Shown: positions 35,101 to 44,046, counted from the stretch's first letter. The stretch: DNA of 64,000 nt from Cnuibacter physcomitrellae (GCF_014640535.1 NZ_BMHD01000001.1:2544214-2608213); one strand, 5' to 3'. Numbers and translations are program-made. The notes: generated by a model from the letters alone, not told the origin.

Positions 35101-35742
35101 CTACGGAACGAGGGCGGTGATCACGCGGGTCGGCTCGACCGGAAGGTCCGCGCCGAGCACCGACACCGCCACGTCGCGGAGACGGAAGCGCGCGATCACC
35201 TTCGCCGCCGCGGTGATCTCCGCCTCGGCGTTGGCGCCCTTCATGAAGACCAGGCGCCCGCCGTCGCGGGTCAGCGGCACCGTCATGGGGACGAGCTTCG
35301 AGAACGCGCTCACCGCTCGGGCCGTGACGACGTCGTAGGAGCCCGTCGCATCCTGGGCACGGGCACGGATGACGGTCACGTTGTCGAGTGCGAGCAGGGA
35401 CTTCTGCTCCTCGAGCCAGGCCACCCGTCGCTCCATCGGTTCGATCAGGGTGAACGCCACATCAGGACGAGCGATCGCCAGCACGATCCCCGGCAGCCCC
35501 GCCCCGCTTCCGATGTCGGCCACGGAGGTGTCCGCCTCGAACAGGGGAGCGGGGAGGGCGCAGTTCACGATGTGCCTGCTCCACAATCGCGGAAGCTCCA
35601 GCGGACCGATCAGGCCGAGCGTCTCCCCGCGCGCAGCGAGGTCGGCCGCGAAGGCGCGCGCCTTCTCGATCCCGTCGCCGAACAGCGAAGCCGCGACCGC
35701 GGGCTCCGCCTCGACCTCGACAGCGGGGGAGTCCATGCTCAC
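35101..35742 (-). CDS. rsmG: 16S rRNA (guanine-527-N7) methyltransferase
   Basis: SAM-dependent methyltransferase that modifies G527 of 16S rRNA. The 213 residues contain the SAM-binding VADIGSGAGLPGIVLAIARPD near 70-90 and a conserved RAVSAFSKLVP segment. GTG 35742 overlaps the jag stop as GTGA. In mycobacteria this gene directly adjoins parA; here the repeat array separates them by more than 3 kb, on the same strand, so read-through transcripts would cross the array. Confidence 0.94.
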   Translation of the reverse strand: MSMDSPAVEVEAEPAVAASLFGDGIEKARAFAADLAARGETLGLIGPLELPRLWSRHIVNCALPAPLFEADTSVADIGSGAGLPGIVLAIARPDVAFTLIEPMERRVAWLEEQKSLLALDNVTVIRARAQDATGSYDVVTARAVSAFSKLVPMTVPLTRDGGRLVFMKGANAEAEITAAAKVIARFRLRDVAVSVLGADLPVEPTRVITALVP

Positions 35743-36233
35743 GCGCGGGTGATCACCGTGTGACGATCGCGCCCCTCGCCCTCCGACTCCGAGCCGAAGC
35801 CACGGCCGGCGGCGATGTCGTGCACCAGCTTGCGCTCGTACGACGACATGGGCTCGAGGTGAGCCTCCTCGGCACCGGCGTCCAGCTGACCGATCGCGCG
35901 GTCGACCATCGCCTCGAGCTCACGCTGGCGAGCGTCGCGGCTGCCGCCCACGTCGAGGATGAGCCGGCTGAACTCGCCGGTCTTCGCCTGGACGGCGAGA
36001 CGCGTGAGCTCCTGGAGAGCCGTCACCGTCTCGGGGTTCGACAGGACGTGGAGGTTGCTGTCGCCGGAGGCCACGACCGAGACATAGGTCCGGCCATCGC
36101 GGACCTCGATGTCGATGTCGCCGTCGATGTCGCAGATGTCGAGGAGCTCCTCGATGTAGTCGGCGGCGATGTCGCCGTCGTCCTGGACGGCGGCGTCCAC
36201 GGTCTCGGTCTCCGTCACGTCGGTCTCGGTCAC
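35739..36233 (-). CDS. jag: Jag/KhpB RNA-binding protein (R3H domain)
   Basis: Cytoplasmic RNA-binding protein of 164 residues with an acidic N-terminus, a KH-like middle (IDIEVRDGRTYVSVV ... LTRLAVQAKTGEFSRLILDVGG) and a C-terminal R3H motif (ERKLVHDIAAGRGFGSESEGEG RDRHTV, in two parts). Family members bind mRNAs and affect cell elongation. It starts at GTG 36233, overlapping the yidC stop, and ends overlapping rsmG, so it is coupled on both sides. Confidence 0.92.
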   Translation of the reverse strand: MTETDVTETETVDAAVQDDGDIAADYIEELLDICDIDGDIDIEVRDGRTYVSVVASGDSNLHVLSNPETVTALQELTRLAVQAKTGEFSRLILDVGGSRDARQRELEAMVDRAIGQLDAGAEEAHLEPMSSYERKLVHDIAAGRGFGSESEGEGRDRHTVITRA

Positions 36234-37195
36234 TTCTGACCCCCCTGCTTCTTCGCTCGTGCCTTGCTGATCGGCTGCTGGCGCTGAGTGCTCTGCTTCG
36301 GCTGCTCGATCTCCTCGACGCCGGGATCGTCCTTCTGGACCAGCTTGCCCCGCTTGGCCAGACGGGCCTCACGGGCCTTCGCGGCCTCGCTGCCCGGGGT
36401 CGGCATGTTGCGGATGACGAGGAACTGCTGACCCATCGTCCAGAAGTTCGACGTGAGCCAGTAGAACATCACGCCCAGCGGGAAGGCGACACCCGAGAAG
36501 ACGAACACCAGCGGGAGGATGTAGAGCAGGATGCGCTGCTGGCGGTACATCGGGCTCGCCTTGGCCTCCGGCGACTGGTTCTTCGCCATGATCTGCAGCT
36601 GGGTGTAGAACTGCGAGGCCGTCATGAGAACGACCATCAGACCGGCGATCACCATGACCTGCCACGGTCCGCCCGCGTTCCAGGACCCGATGAAGGTGTC
36701 GTGCAGCGGAGCCACGCCGAACAGCGTCGCGTCGCCGAACTGCTTGCCGAGCTCAGCGTTCAGGGGGCCGACGCCCGCCTGACCTTTCTGAGCATTGTTC
36801 AGCACAGAGAAGAGGCTGAAGAAGATCGGCATCTGGATCAGCAGCGGCAGACACGACGAGAGCGGGTTCGTCCCCGTGCGGCGGTAGAGCTCCATGGTCT
36901 CGCGAGACATCGCCTCGCGGGAGAACTGGTCGCGCTTGCCCTTGTACTTGTCCTGGATCTTCTTGAGCTGTGGCGCGACCTCGAGCATCTTGCGCTGGCT
37001 CTTGATCTGGCGCACGAAGATCGGGATGAGCGCGGCGCGGACCACGATCACCAGACCGACGATCGAGAGCACCCAGGTCAGGCCGGCGGCCGGGTCGAGG
37101 CCGATGCTCGTCCACAGCCAGTGCCAGGCCACCAGGATCAGCTCCACCACCCACTTGATGGGCCAGAGGATCGTATCGATGAAGGGGATTTCCAT
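36230..37195 (-). CDS. yidC: Membrane protein insertase YidC
   Basis: Oxa1/YidC-type insertase that places proteins into the cytoplasmic membrane. The 321 residues have the Gram-positive layout: an N-terminal hydrophobic helix, VRAALIPIFVRQIKSQRKM with the conserved groove arginine, the coiled cytoplasmic hairpin, three more helices (including LLYILPLVFVFSGVAFPLG) and a basic C-terminal tail rich in Gln and Lys. There is no clear lipobox. It lies 11 bases after yidD. Confidence 0.95.
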   Translation of the reverse strand: MEIPFIDTILWPIKWVVELILVAWHWLWTSIGLDPAAGLTWVLSIVGLVIVVRAALIPIFVRQIKSQRKMLEVAPQLKKIQDKYKGKRDQFSREAMSRETMELYRRTGTNPLSSCLPLLIQMPIFFSLFSVLNNAQKGQAGVGPLNAELGKQFGDATLFGVAPLHDTFIGSWNAGGPWQVMVIAGLMVVLMTASQFYTQLQIMAKNQSPEAKASPMYRQQRILLYILPLVFVFSGVAFPLGVMFYWLTSNFWTMGQQFLVIRNMPTPGSEAAKAREARLAKRGKLVQKDDPGVEEIEQPKQSTQRQQPISKARAKKQGGQK

Positions 37196-37206
37196 GGTGG
37201 TGAGCG

Positions 37207-37518
37207 TCAGCCCTTTCCGTGGCTAGCTGAGACGACGAAGCCGAATGGCGTGGTGCGGTAGCGCGGCCGACGAACCGGCGGGACGTCGTCGACACCGCCC
37301 TTCGCCCAGGGGTGGCAGCGTGCGATGCGGTACACGCCGAGCGCGGAGCCCACGACCAGACCGCGCTGCTGGATGGCCTGCAGCGTGTAGGCGGAGCACG
37401 AGGGGTAGTAGCGGCAGACGTCGCCGTAGAGGGGAGAGATCACCGCGCGATATCCGCGAAGCAGGAGCACCGCCAGGTTGCGGGGGAGAAGCAGGATCGT
37501 CGTCAGCAGCATCCTCAT
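37207..37518 (-). CDS. yidD: Membrane protein insertion efficiency factor YidD
   Basis: Small membrane-associated protein of 103 residues with the family core YRAVISPLYGDVCRYYPSCS (conserved Cys pair) and RIARCHPWAKGGVDDVP. It helps YidC-dependent insertion in other bacteria. The ATG at 37518 overlaps the rnpA stop by four bases. Confidence 0.93.
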   Translation of the reverse strand: MRMLLTTILLLPRNLAVLLLRGYRAVISPLYGDVCRYYPSCSAYTLQAIQQRGLVVGSALGVYRIARCHPWAKGGVDDVPPVRRPRYRTTPFGFVVSASHGKG

Positions 37519-37853
37519 GCGAGCACTGATCCTTTTCTGAGCGACGTGGAGAGCTCGTCGAACAGTACCCCGTAAGGCTGGGACGAAGCTCCGGGCAGCG
37601 CCCGGACCACCACGTCGAGTCCGCCGGACACCGCGGGGAGCAGGTCGTAGCTCGCCGCCTTGAGCCGACGCCGGACCCGGTTGCGCACCACGGCCCCGCC
37701 GACGTTCTTCGCCACGATGAAGCCGAAACGCGCATCCGACGAATCGGATGCGCGAATGTAGGTGACGGTGTGAGGGCCGACGAAGCGCCGACCGCGCCTC
37801 ACCGTGGAGCGGTACTCCTCACCCGTGGTGAGTCGATTGCGTCTCGCCAGCAC
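37515..37853 (-). CDS. rnpA: Ribonuclease P protein component
   Basis: Basic protein subunit of RNase P, which with the P RNA matures tRNA 5' ends. The 112 residues include GRRFVGPHTVTYIR, RFGFIVAKNVGGAVVRNRVR and the RNRVRRRLKAA helix that contacts the RNA. It lies 28 bases after rpmH and overlaps yidD by four bases. Confidence 0.95.
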   Translation of the reverse strand: MLARRNRLTTGEEYRSTVRRGRRFVGPHTVTYIRASDSSDARFGFIVAKNVGGAVVRNRVRRRLKAASYDLLPAVSGGLDVVVRALPGASSQPYGVLFDELSTSLRKGSVLA

Positions 37854-37881
37854 CGCTCCGCACCGTCAGGGCAGGGTCGGA

Positions 37882-38019
37882 CTAGGCCGAGAGCTCGGTG
37901 CGGCCCTTGGAGCGGCGCGCCGAGAGGATGGCACGGCCGGCGCGGGTGCGCATGCGGGCGCGGAAGCCGTGCACCTTGGCGCGGCGGCGGTTGTTGGGCT
38001 GGAAGGTTCGCTTGCTCAT
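37882..38019 (-). CDS. rpmH: 50S ribosomal protein L34
   Basis: Ribosomal protein bL34, 45 residues: [20 protein letters not shown] then [22 protein letters not shown]. First gene of the rpmH-rnpA-yidD-yidC-jag-rsmG cluster, divergent from dnaA. The ATG at 38019 follows a GGAGAAAAT site. The frame is open further upstream but only the 45-residue form matches the family. Confidence 0.97.
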   Translation of the reverse strand: MSKRTFQPNNRRRAKVHGFRARMRTRAGRAILSARRSKGRTELSA

Positions 38020-38169
38020 GATTTTCTCCGTGTCCAGGCGCGGTACGAGACGCACACCCGGCGAATAGAAAGGGGGACGGGCTCGGCAGAACCCATAAGT
38101 CAACTGATTAAAGCTACGTGCACAACGCGGAATGGTCAAATGTCAGTGTCCGCCGACGTTCTCCACACC

Positions 38170-38178
38170 TGTGGACAA
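38170..38178 (-). promoter_or_regulatory. DnaA box upstream of dnaA
   Basis: TGTGGACAA, the reverse complement of the DnaA box TTGTCCACA, about 40 bases upstream of the -35 of the dnaA promoter. Suits autoregulation. Confidence 0.85.
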
Positions 38179-38216
38179 CATCTGTGTATGACACACCTCC
38201 GGTCAATACCGCAAAC

Positions 38217-38245
38217 TTGCCACCGACCATGGCAGTGGCTAGCTT
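38217..38245 (+). promoter_or_regulatory. Candidate dnaA promoter
   Basis: TTGCCA (38217-38222), a 17-base spacer, then TAGCTT (38240-38245). Best -35/-10 pair seen between rpmH and dnaA. Confidence 0.55.
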
Positions 38246-38351
38246 AGGTGCTCACAGTTGCTGCCAGCCGGGGTCTGACCGACTGGCACATGTTCGCAAT
38301 CTCGCACGCGACGGCCGTCGTCGTTCGGCAGTCGTCCCGACAGGAGTTCCG

Positions 38352-39809
38352 TTGGCTGAGGTAGGAGATTCCACCGAAGACAACTGGCGCACCGTCCTCT
38401 CCGTCCTGGCCGCCGACGAGCGCATCACCCCCCAGCTGAAGGGCTTCCTCTCGCTGGTCGTCCCCAAGGGGATCATGGGCGGCGCCTTCTACCTCGAGGT
38501 GCCCAACGACTTCACCCGCGACATGCTCGAGCAGCGTGTCCGGCCCGCTCTCATCCAGGCGCTCAGCTCGCTCGACGGCGAACTCGGCGTCAGCACCTTC
38601 GCCGTCGTGGTGAACCCCGAGATCGACGGCTATCGGCTCGCCGAGTCCTCCGTCCCTCTCCCCGCGCGCGAGGAGACGCAGGCCGTCGCCGTGTCTGAGG
38701 CCGCCTACGTCGAGGCTCTGCCCGCTCCGGTGCAGGAGACCGCGGTCGGGCCGCAGCGCAACAACGACACCAGGCTCAACCCGAAGTACAGCTTCGACAA
38801 CTTCGTCATCGGCGGATCCAACCGCTTCGCCCACGCCGCGGCGGTCGCCGTGGCCGAGGCGCCGGCGAAGGCCTACAACCCCCTCTTCATCTACGGCGAC
38901 TCCGGCCTCGGCAAGACGCACCTGCTCCACGCCATCGGCCACTACGCGATGAGCCTCTACCCCGGGGTGCGCGTCCGGTACGTCAGCTCCGAGGAGTTCA
39001 CGAACGACTTCATCAACTCGATCGCCAACAACCGCGGAGCGGCCTTCCACTCCCGGTACCGCGACATCGACCTGCTGCTGATCGACGACATCCAGTTCCT
39101 GCAGGGCAAGGCGGAGACGCAGGAGGCGTTCTTCCACACCTTCAACACCCTGCACGACCACAACAAGCAGGTCGTCATCACCTCCGACCTCCCTCCGAAG
39201 CACCTCACCGGCTTCGAGGATCGGATGCGCACCCGCTTCGAGTGGGGCCTCATCACGGATGTGCAGACACCAGACCTCGAGACCCGCATCGCGATCCTGA
39301 GGAAGAAGGCGCAGAGCGAGCGACTCCGTGTGCCCGACGACATCCTCGAGTTCATGGCGTCGAAGGTCTCGTCCAACGTGCGCGAGCTCGAGGGCACGCT
39401 CATCCGGGTCACCGCCTTCGCCAGCCTCAACAGGACGCCCGTCGACATGCAGCTGGTGCAGACCGTGCTGAAGGACGTCATCACGCTCGACGACGACAAC
39501 GTCATCGCGCCGGTCGACATCATCAACAACACCGCCGAGTACTTCAAGCTCTCGGTCGACGACCTCTACGGGTCGTCCCGCTCGCAGGCCATCGCGACGG
39601 CACGCCAGATAGCGATGTACCTGTGCCGCGAGATGACGAGCCTCTCGCTCCCCAAGATCGGTCAGCTGTTCGGCGGACGAGACCACACCACGGTGATGTA
39701 CGCCAACAACAAGATCGGCAAGCTCATGACGGAGAAGCGGTCGATCTACAACCAGGTCACCGAGATCAGCAACCGCATCAAGCACGACCAGCGCTACAAG
39801 GGCGCCTGA
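38352..39809 (+). CDS. dnaA: Chromosomal replication initiator DnaA
   Basis: AAA+ initiator that melts oriC and recruits the helicase. The 485 residues comprise domain I (DNWRTVLSVLAADERITPQ), a short linker, the ATPase domain with Walker A YGDSGLGKTHLLHA and Walker B LLLIDDIQFLQG, and domain IV with the DnaA signature GGRDHTTVMYANNKIGKL. The start is TTG 38352, chosen because AGGAG lies five bases upstream and the family N-terminus (AEVGDSTEDNW) begins there; the frame is open for 78 further codons upstream but that part is not protein-like. Domain II is short compared with streptomycete DnaA. Confidence 0.96.
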   Translation: MAEVGDSTEDNWRTVLSVLAADERITPQLKGFLSLVVPKGIMGGAFYLEVPNDFTRDMLEQRVRPALIQALSSLDGELGVSTFAVVVNPEIDGYRLAESSVPLPAREETQAVAVSEAAYVEALPAPVQETAVGPQRNNDTRLNPKYSFDNFVIGGSNRFAHAAAVAVAEAPAKAYNPLFIYGDSGLGKTHLLHAIGHYAMSLYPGVRVRYVSSEEFTNDFINSIANNRGAAFHSRYRDIDLLLIDDIQFLQGKAETQEAFFHTFNTLHDHNKQVVITSDLPPKHLTGFEDRMRTRFEWGLITDVQTPDLETRIAILRKKAQSERLRVPDDILEFMASKVSSNVRELEGTLIRVTAFASLNRTPVDMQLVQTVLKDVITLDDDNVIAPVDIINNTAEYFKLSVDDLYGSSRSQAIATARQIAMYLCREMTSLSLPKIGQLFGGRDHTTVMYANNKIGKLMTEKRSIYNQVTEISNRIKHDQRYKGA

Positions 39810-39825
39810 CGCCCTTCCCCGACAC

Positions 39826-39863
39826 AGCCCCGACCTCGGCCACGACGGCCCGAGAGAGGGGCT
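39826..39863 (+). terminator. Terminator after dnaA
   Basis: Imperfect 14-bp stem (39826-39839 with about 39850-39863, two mismatches) followed by TTCGTC, 16 bases after the dnaA stop. Confidence 0.6.
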
Positions 39864-39883
39864 TTCGTCATGTTTCCACACAG

Positions 39884-39892
39884 TGTGGACAA
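39884..39892 (-). promoter_or_regulatory. DnaA box in oriC
   Basis: TGTGGACAA, a perfect box in reverse orientation, with a second weaker TGTGGAGAA three bases on. Confidence 0.88.
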
Positions 39893-40051
39893 CCTGTGGA
39901 GAACCGAATGACAATTGTGAGTCCGTCGCGTCGAGTTGTGGATCCGTTCATCTCGCCGCCGGATGCGGTTTCCTCGGCACACGGTGTCATTCACACGTCA
40001 TCGACAACTTACAGAGTTGTAGTTTCCAGAATCCGCGCGGCGGGACGAGAC

Positions 40052-40060
40052 TTGTCCACA
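40052..40060 (+). promoter_or_regulatory. DnaA box in oriC
   Basis: TTGTCCACA, a perfect box, directly followed by TATCCACAG. The pair borders the A+T-rich stretch. Confidence 0.88.
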
Positions 40061-40208
40061 TATCCACAGCGGTTAACACCATTAACGATCTCTCTCTCAT
40101 TAATGGCTCCCCACAACCTTGGGGATCGGCGAACCCGATCGGCGGCGGCCGACCGCACCAGATAACATGAGTCGACCCAGCGTCTACCGTGCACTCAGAG
40201 GTGACTTC

Positions 40209-41354
40209 GTGAAGTTCCAAGTAAATCGAGACGTCTTCAGCGAGGCGGTCTCGTTCGCGGTGAAGCTCCTCCCGCAGCGCACCACCCTCCCCATCCTGAG
40301 CGGCGTGCTCATCGAGGCCGAGGGCGGAGAGCTCACCCTGTCGTCCTTCGACTACGAGGTCTCCGCTCAGACGCAGATCCCCGCGGAGGTCGAGGAGTCG
40401 GGCGTGGTCCTCGTCTCGGGGCGCCTCCTGAGCGACATCGCCTCGCGCCTGCCCAACGCGCCCGTGCAGTTCTCCACGGAGGACTCGCACATCGTCGTGC
40501 GCTGCGGCTCCGCTCGCTTCACCCTGCTGAGCATGCCCGTCGAGGAGTACCCGACCCTCCCGCAGGTCGGCGCCCAGAGCGGCGTCCTCCCGGCCGACAC
40601 GTTCTCCACCGCGGTGGCGCAGGTCGCCGTCGCCGCGTCCCGCGACGACGTCACGCCCGTCATCACCGGCGTCCAGCTCGAGATCGCCGACAACTCGCTC
40701 TCGCTCGTCGCCACCGACCGCTACCGCGTCGCGGTCCGCGACATCGACTGGGACGGCAGCGACGGAGGAGTCCAGCAGGCGACGGCGCTCGTGCCGGCGC
40801 GCACCCTCCACGAGGTCGGTCGCACGTTCGGCAACGCGGGCACGATCTCGGTGTCGATCACGGGCACCGACGACCGCGAGCTCATCGCCTTCAGCGCCGA
40901 TCGCAAGACGGTGACGACGCTGCTCATCAAGGGCAACTTCCCGCCGGTCAAGAGACTGTTCCCCGAGAGCGTCGAGAACTACGCGGTCATGAACACCGCT
41001 GAGCTCATCGAGGCGGTCAAGCGCGTCTCCCTGGTGCTCGAGCGCGAGGCCGCGCTCCGCTTCAGCTTCACCCTCGACGGCGTGACCCTCGAGGCGATCG
41101 GATCCGAGCAGGCGCAGGCATCCGAGACCATCGACGCCCTCCTCACCGGGGAGGACACCGTCGTGTCGCTCAAGCCGCAGTTCCTCCTCGACGGACTCGG
41201 CGCCGTGCACTCCGAGTTCGTCCGGATCTCGTTCACCAAGACCGACAACCCGAACAAGCCCGGCCCGGTGCTGATCACCAGCCAGTCGTCGAAGGACCAG
41301 CCCGGGTCCGACGACTACCGCTACCTGCTGCAGCCCAACCTGCTGCTCCGCTGA
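40209..41354 (+). CDS. dnaN: DNA polymerase III beta subunit (sliding clamp)
   Basis: Ring-shaped clamp that holds the polymerase on DNA. The 381 residues begin MKFQVNRDVFSEAVSFAVKL and show the three repeated clamp domains (LLPQRTTLPILSGVLIEAE; TPVITGVQLEI; and the C-terminal PQFLLDGL). GTG 40209 follows AGAGGTGA by four bases. The open frame further upstream runs into oriC and is not coding. Confidence 0.97.
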   Translation: MKFQVNRDVFSEAVSFAVKLLPQRTTLPILSGVLIEAEGGELTLSSFDYEVSAQTQIPAEVEESGVVLVSGRLLSDIASRLPNAPVQFSTEDSHIVVRCGSARFTLLSMPVEEYPTLPQVGAQSGVLPADTFSTAVAQVAVAASRDDVTPVITGVQLEIADNSLSLVATDRYRVAVRDIDWDGSDGGVQQATALVPARTLHEVGRTFGNAGTISVSITGTDDRELIAFSADRKTVTTLLIKGNFPPVKRLFPESVENYAVMNTAELIEAVKRVSLVLEREAALRFSFTLDGVTLEAIGSEQAQASETIDALLTGEDTVVSLKPQFLLDGLGAVHSEFVRISFTKTDNPNKPGPVLITSQSSKDQPGSDDYRYLLQPNLLLR

Positions 41355-41410
41355 TCCCGGCCCCTCCACCCCACCTCGAACTCGGCACACCTCGAACAAG
41401 GAGAAGGTTC

Positions 41411-42298
41411 ATGCAGATCGGTCTCATCGGACTCGGCAAGATGGGCAACAACATGCGCACCCGTCTGCGCAACGCCGGCATCGAGGTGACGGGATACGAC
41501 CGCAACCCGGCCGTGACCGACGTCCCCGACCTCGCCGCGCTCGCCGCGGCACTGCCTGCGCCGCGCATCGTCTGGGTCATGGTGCCCGCCGGTGAGATCA
41601 CCGACGGCGTGATCCACGACCTGGCCGACGTGCTCGACGAGGGCGACCTCATCATCGACGGCGGCAACTCGAAGTGGACCGAGGACTTCAAGCACTCCGA
41701 GTACCTGGTGCCCAAGGGCATCGAGTTCATGGATGCGGGTGTCTCGGGTGGCGTCTGGGGCCTCGAGAACGGCTACGGGCTGATGGTCGGCGGCACCGCC
41801 GAGAACGTCGAGCGCGCCATGCCGATCTTCGACGCCCTGCGTCCCGAGGGTCCGCGCGAGGAGGGCTTCGTGCACGTCGGCGAGGTCGGCGCCGGCCACT
41901 ACGCCAAGATGGTGCACAACGGCATCGAGTACGGCATCATGCAGGCCTACGCCGAGGGCTACGAGCTGCTCGACACCAAGAAGGACATCATCAAGGACGT
42001 CACCGGGACGTTCAAGGCCTGGCAGCGCGGCACGGTCGTGCGCTCCTGGCTCCTCGACCTCCTGGTCCGCGCACTCGAGGCCGACCCCGAGTTCCACGAC
42101 ATCCAGGGCTACGTCCAGGACTCCGGCGAGGGCCGCTGGACGCTCGAGGAGGCGATCGAGAACGCCGTGCCGATGCCCGCCATCAGCGCCGCGATCTTCG
42201 CCCGCTTCGTCTCGCGCCAGGAGGACTCGCCCTCGATGAAGGCCGTCGCGGCCCTGCGCAACCAGTTCGGCGGTCACGCCGTCAAAGAGCTCGACTGA
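41411..42298 (+). CDS. gnd: 6-phosphogluconate dehydrogenase, short form
   Basis: Pentose-phosphate enzyme that decarboxylates 6-phosphogluconate to ribulose 5-phosphate. At 295 residues it is the short, usually NAD-preferring form. MQIGLIGLGKMGNNMRTRL is the dinucleotide site, with DRN following; VMVPAGEITDGV, IDGGNSKW, DAGVSGGVWG and GHYAKMVHNGIEYGIMQ are catalytic blocks. The place between dnaN and recF is standard in actinobacteria. The ATG follows AAGGAGAAGG. Confidence 0.94.
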   Translation: MQIGLIGLGKMGNNMRTRLRNAGIEVTGYDRNPAVTDVPDLAALAAALPAPRIVWVMVPAGEITDGVIHDLADVLDEGDLIIDGGNSKWTEDFKHSEYLVPKGIEFMDAGVSGGVWGLENGYGLMVGGTAENVERAMPIFDALRPEGPREEGFVHVGEVGAGHYAKMVHNGIEYGIMQAYAEGYELLDTKKDIIKDVTGTFKAWQRGTVVRSWLLDLLVRALEADPEFHDIQGYVQDSGEGRWTLEEAIENAVPMPAISAAIFARFVSRQEDSPSMKAVAALRNQFGGHAVKELD

Positions 42299-42306
42299 TC
42301 GCCTGA

Positions 42307-43488
42307 GTGCACGTCAGTCACCTCCAGCTCACCGACTTCCGCAACTACCGGACGGCGGACGTGGCGCTCGAGCGCGGCGCGAACCTGTTCGTCGGCCGCA
42401 ACGGGCAGGGCAAGACCAACCTCGTCGAGGCGGTGGGGTACCTGGCCACGGTCGGGTCGCACCGCGTCTCGACCGACCAGGCCCTCATCCGCAGCGGATG
42501 CGAGTCGGCGGTGATCAGGGCGAAGCTGACGCACGAGCAGCGTGAGCTGCTCGTCGAGGTGCAGATCAACCGGACGGGAGCGAACCGCGCGCAGGTGAAC
42601 CGCGCGGCGATCAAGCCGCGCGAGCTGCCGCGCTACGCGGCGAGCGTGCTGTTCGCTCCCGAGGATCTCGCCCTCGTCCGCGGCGAGCCGTCGACGAGGC
42701 GTCGGTTCGTCGACGGGCTCCTCGTGCAGCGGAGCCCTCGGCTCTCCGGGGTGCTCTCGGACTACGACCGGGTGCTCCGTCAGCGCAACGCCCTCCTGAA
42801 GTCCGCGCGCGCATCCGGCCTGAAGGCCGAGACGCTGCCGACACTCGAGGTGTGGAACGACAGGCTGGTCGAGCTGGGCGCCGAGATCATGAAGGAGCGC
42901 ATCGCCGTCGTCGCCGCCCTCGGTCCGCGTGTCCGCTCCGCGTATCAGGCGGTGGCCGGGACGGATCAGGAGCCGGCGCTCGGGGTGGTCCTGAGCGTGC
43001 TCGCCGATCATCCGGACTCGGAGGACGCCGACGGCGAGTCCGGGCCGCTGGGCGACGTGTCCTCCTCGATCGACGATCTCCGGGCGATGTTCCGCGCCGG
43101 GCTCGACCGGGTGCGCCGGGCCGAGCGCGATCGAGGGGTGACGCTCTGCGGTCCGCACCGCGACGACGTGCTGTTCACCCTGAACGGGCTGCCCGCCAAG
43201 GGGTATGCGAGCCATGGGGAGTCGTGGTCGTTCGCGCTGTCGCTCCGGCTGGCCAGCGCCGACCTGCTGCGCACCGAGTCGCTCCTCGGAGATCCCGTGG
43301 TGATCCTCGACGACGTGTTCGCCGAGCTCGACTCGGGCCGGCGGGCTCGGCTCGCGGAGGCGGTCCTCGACTACGAGCAGGTGCTGATCACCGCCGCCGT
43401 CTACGACGACGTGCCCAAGGAGCTCACCGCGCACACCGTGCACGTGAACGCCGGGGAGATCGTGGAGACGGAGGCGGCCGATGACTGA
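42307..43488 (+). CDS. recF: DNA replication and repair protein RecF
   Basis: SMC-like ATPase that helps load RecA at gaps. The 393 residues contain Walker A GRNGQGKTN at 30-38, the DFRNYR start motif, an ABC-type signature region near GESWSFALSLRLASADLL, and Walker B VVILDDVFAELDSGRR. GTG 42307 lies eight bases after the gnd stop with no clear ribosome site, so coupling to gnd is likely. It overlaps dciA by eight bases. Confidence 0.95.
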   Translation: MHVSHLQLTDFRNYRTADVALERGANLFVGRNGQGKTNLVEAVGYLATVGSHRVSTDQALIRSGCESAVIRAKLTHEQRELLVEVQINRTGANRAQVNRAAIKPRELPRYAASVLFAPEDLALVRGEPSTRRRFVDGLLVQRSPRLSGVLSDYDRVLRQRNALLKSARASGLKAETLPTLEVWNDRLVELGAEIMKERIAVVAALGPRVRSAYQAVAGTDQEPALGVVLSVLADHPDSEDADGESGPLGDVSSSIDDLRAMFRAGLDRVRRAERDRGVTLCGPHRDDVLFTLNGLPAKGYASHGESWSFALSLRLASADLLRTESLLGDPVVILDDVFAELDSGRRARLAEAVLDYEQVLITAAVYDDVPKELTAHTVHVNAGEIVETEAADD

Positions 43489-43966
43489 GTCGCAGAACGT
43501 CTACCTCCGTCTGAAGGAGGCCCTGGCCGGCGCCCCCGTCCGCCGCACGCGTCGCGGGATCCGCACGAGGGAGGTCGACGACGACGGGACGAACATGCCG
43601 TACGGTCGGGGCCGTGACCCGCGACCCCTCGGCGACGTGGTCGACTCGCTCTCGCAGGAGCTGGGCTGGACGGCCTCGCTGGCGAAGTCCGACATCATGC
43701 TCGACTGGGCCGAGATCGCCGGGCCCGAGACGGCCGAGCACTCGCGGCCGATGGGCGTGACCGACGCCGTGCTCACCATCCAGTGCGACTCGACGGCCTG
43801 GGCGACGCAGCTGCGCACGATGCGTTCGCACCTGCTGGGGAGCATCGCTCAGAGATACCCCGATGCGGGCATCGAGTCCATCCGCTTCGAAGCGCCCCAC
43901 GCCCCCACCTGGAAACGAGGCTCCAGATCGATTCCAGGGCGTGGCCCTCGCGATACCTACGGCTGA
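43481..43966 (+). CDS. dciA: DciA family (DUF721) helicase loader
   Basis: 161-residue protein of the DUF721/DciA family. DciA proteins load or activate the replicative helicase in bacteria lacking DnaC or DnaI; this fits, as no dnaC-like gene is seen near dnaB. The core runs LGWTASLAKSDIMLDWAEIAGPE to VTDAVLTIQCDSTAWATQLR. The N-terminus is basic (PVRRTRRGIRTREV) and disordered-looking. It overlaps recF by eight bases, and its stop lies 122 bases before gyrB. Confidence 0.9.
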   Translation: MTESQNVYLRLKEALAGAPVRRTRRGIRTREVDDDGTNMPYGRGRDPRPLGDVVDSLSQELGWTASLAKSDIMLDWAEIAGPETAEHSRPMGVTDAVLTIQCDSTAWATQLRTMRSHLLGSIAQRYPDAGIESIRFEAPHAPTWKRGSRSIPGRGPRDTYG

Positions 43967-44046
43967 GTGGACAAATCTGGTCGCCAGGAGCGAAAAAGCC
44001 GCTCAGAGGGCCTTTCCAGCCCCGCGATCGGGGCCTCGCTTGATAG

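Larger units (their letters stand above)
38020..38351. promoter_or_regulatory. rpmH-dnaA intergenic control region
   Basis: 332-base region without a gene. It contains the divergent promoters of rpmH and dnaA, one perfect DnaA box (38170-38178) and a good sigma-70-like dnaA promoter (38217-38245). The leader from there to the TTG start is about 100 bases. Confidence 0.8.
39810..40208. other. Origin of replication oriC
   Basis: The 399-base dnaA-dnaN gap holds two perfect DnaA boxes (39884-39892 and 40052-40060) and several near matches, including TGTGGAGAA at 39895-39903, TGTGGATCC near 39936 and TATCCACAG at 40061-40069. An A+T-rich stretch, with TTAACACCATTAACG and CTCATTAATGG near 40070-40105, is a candidate unwinding element beside the last boxes. 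Position, boxes and composition together match actinobacterial oriC. Confidence 0.9.

Noticed and set aside
34255-35763. Plus-strand open frame of about 500 codons across the repeat array
   Set aside because: It is open because units of 180 and 186 bp keep the frame and G+C is high. The product is Arg/His/Pro-rich with no fold-like pattern, no ribosome site, and it runs on antisense through rsmG.
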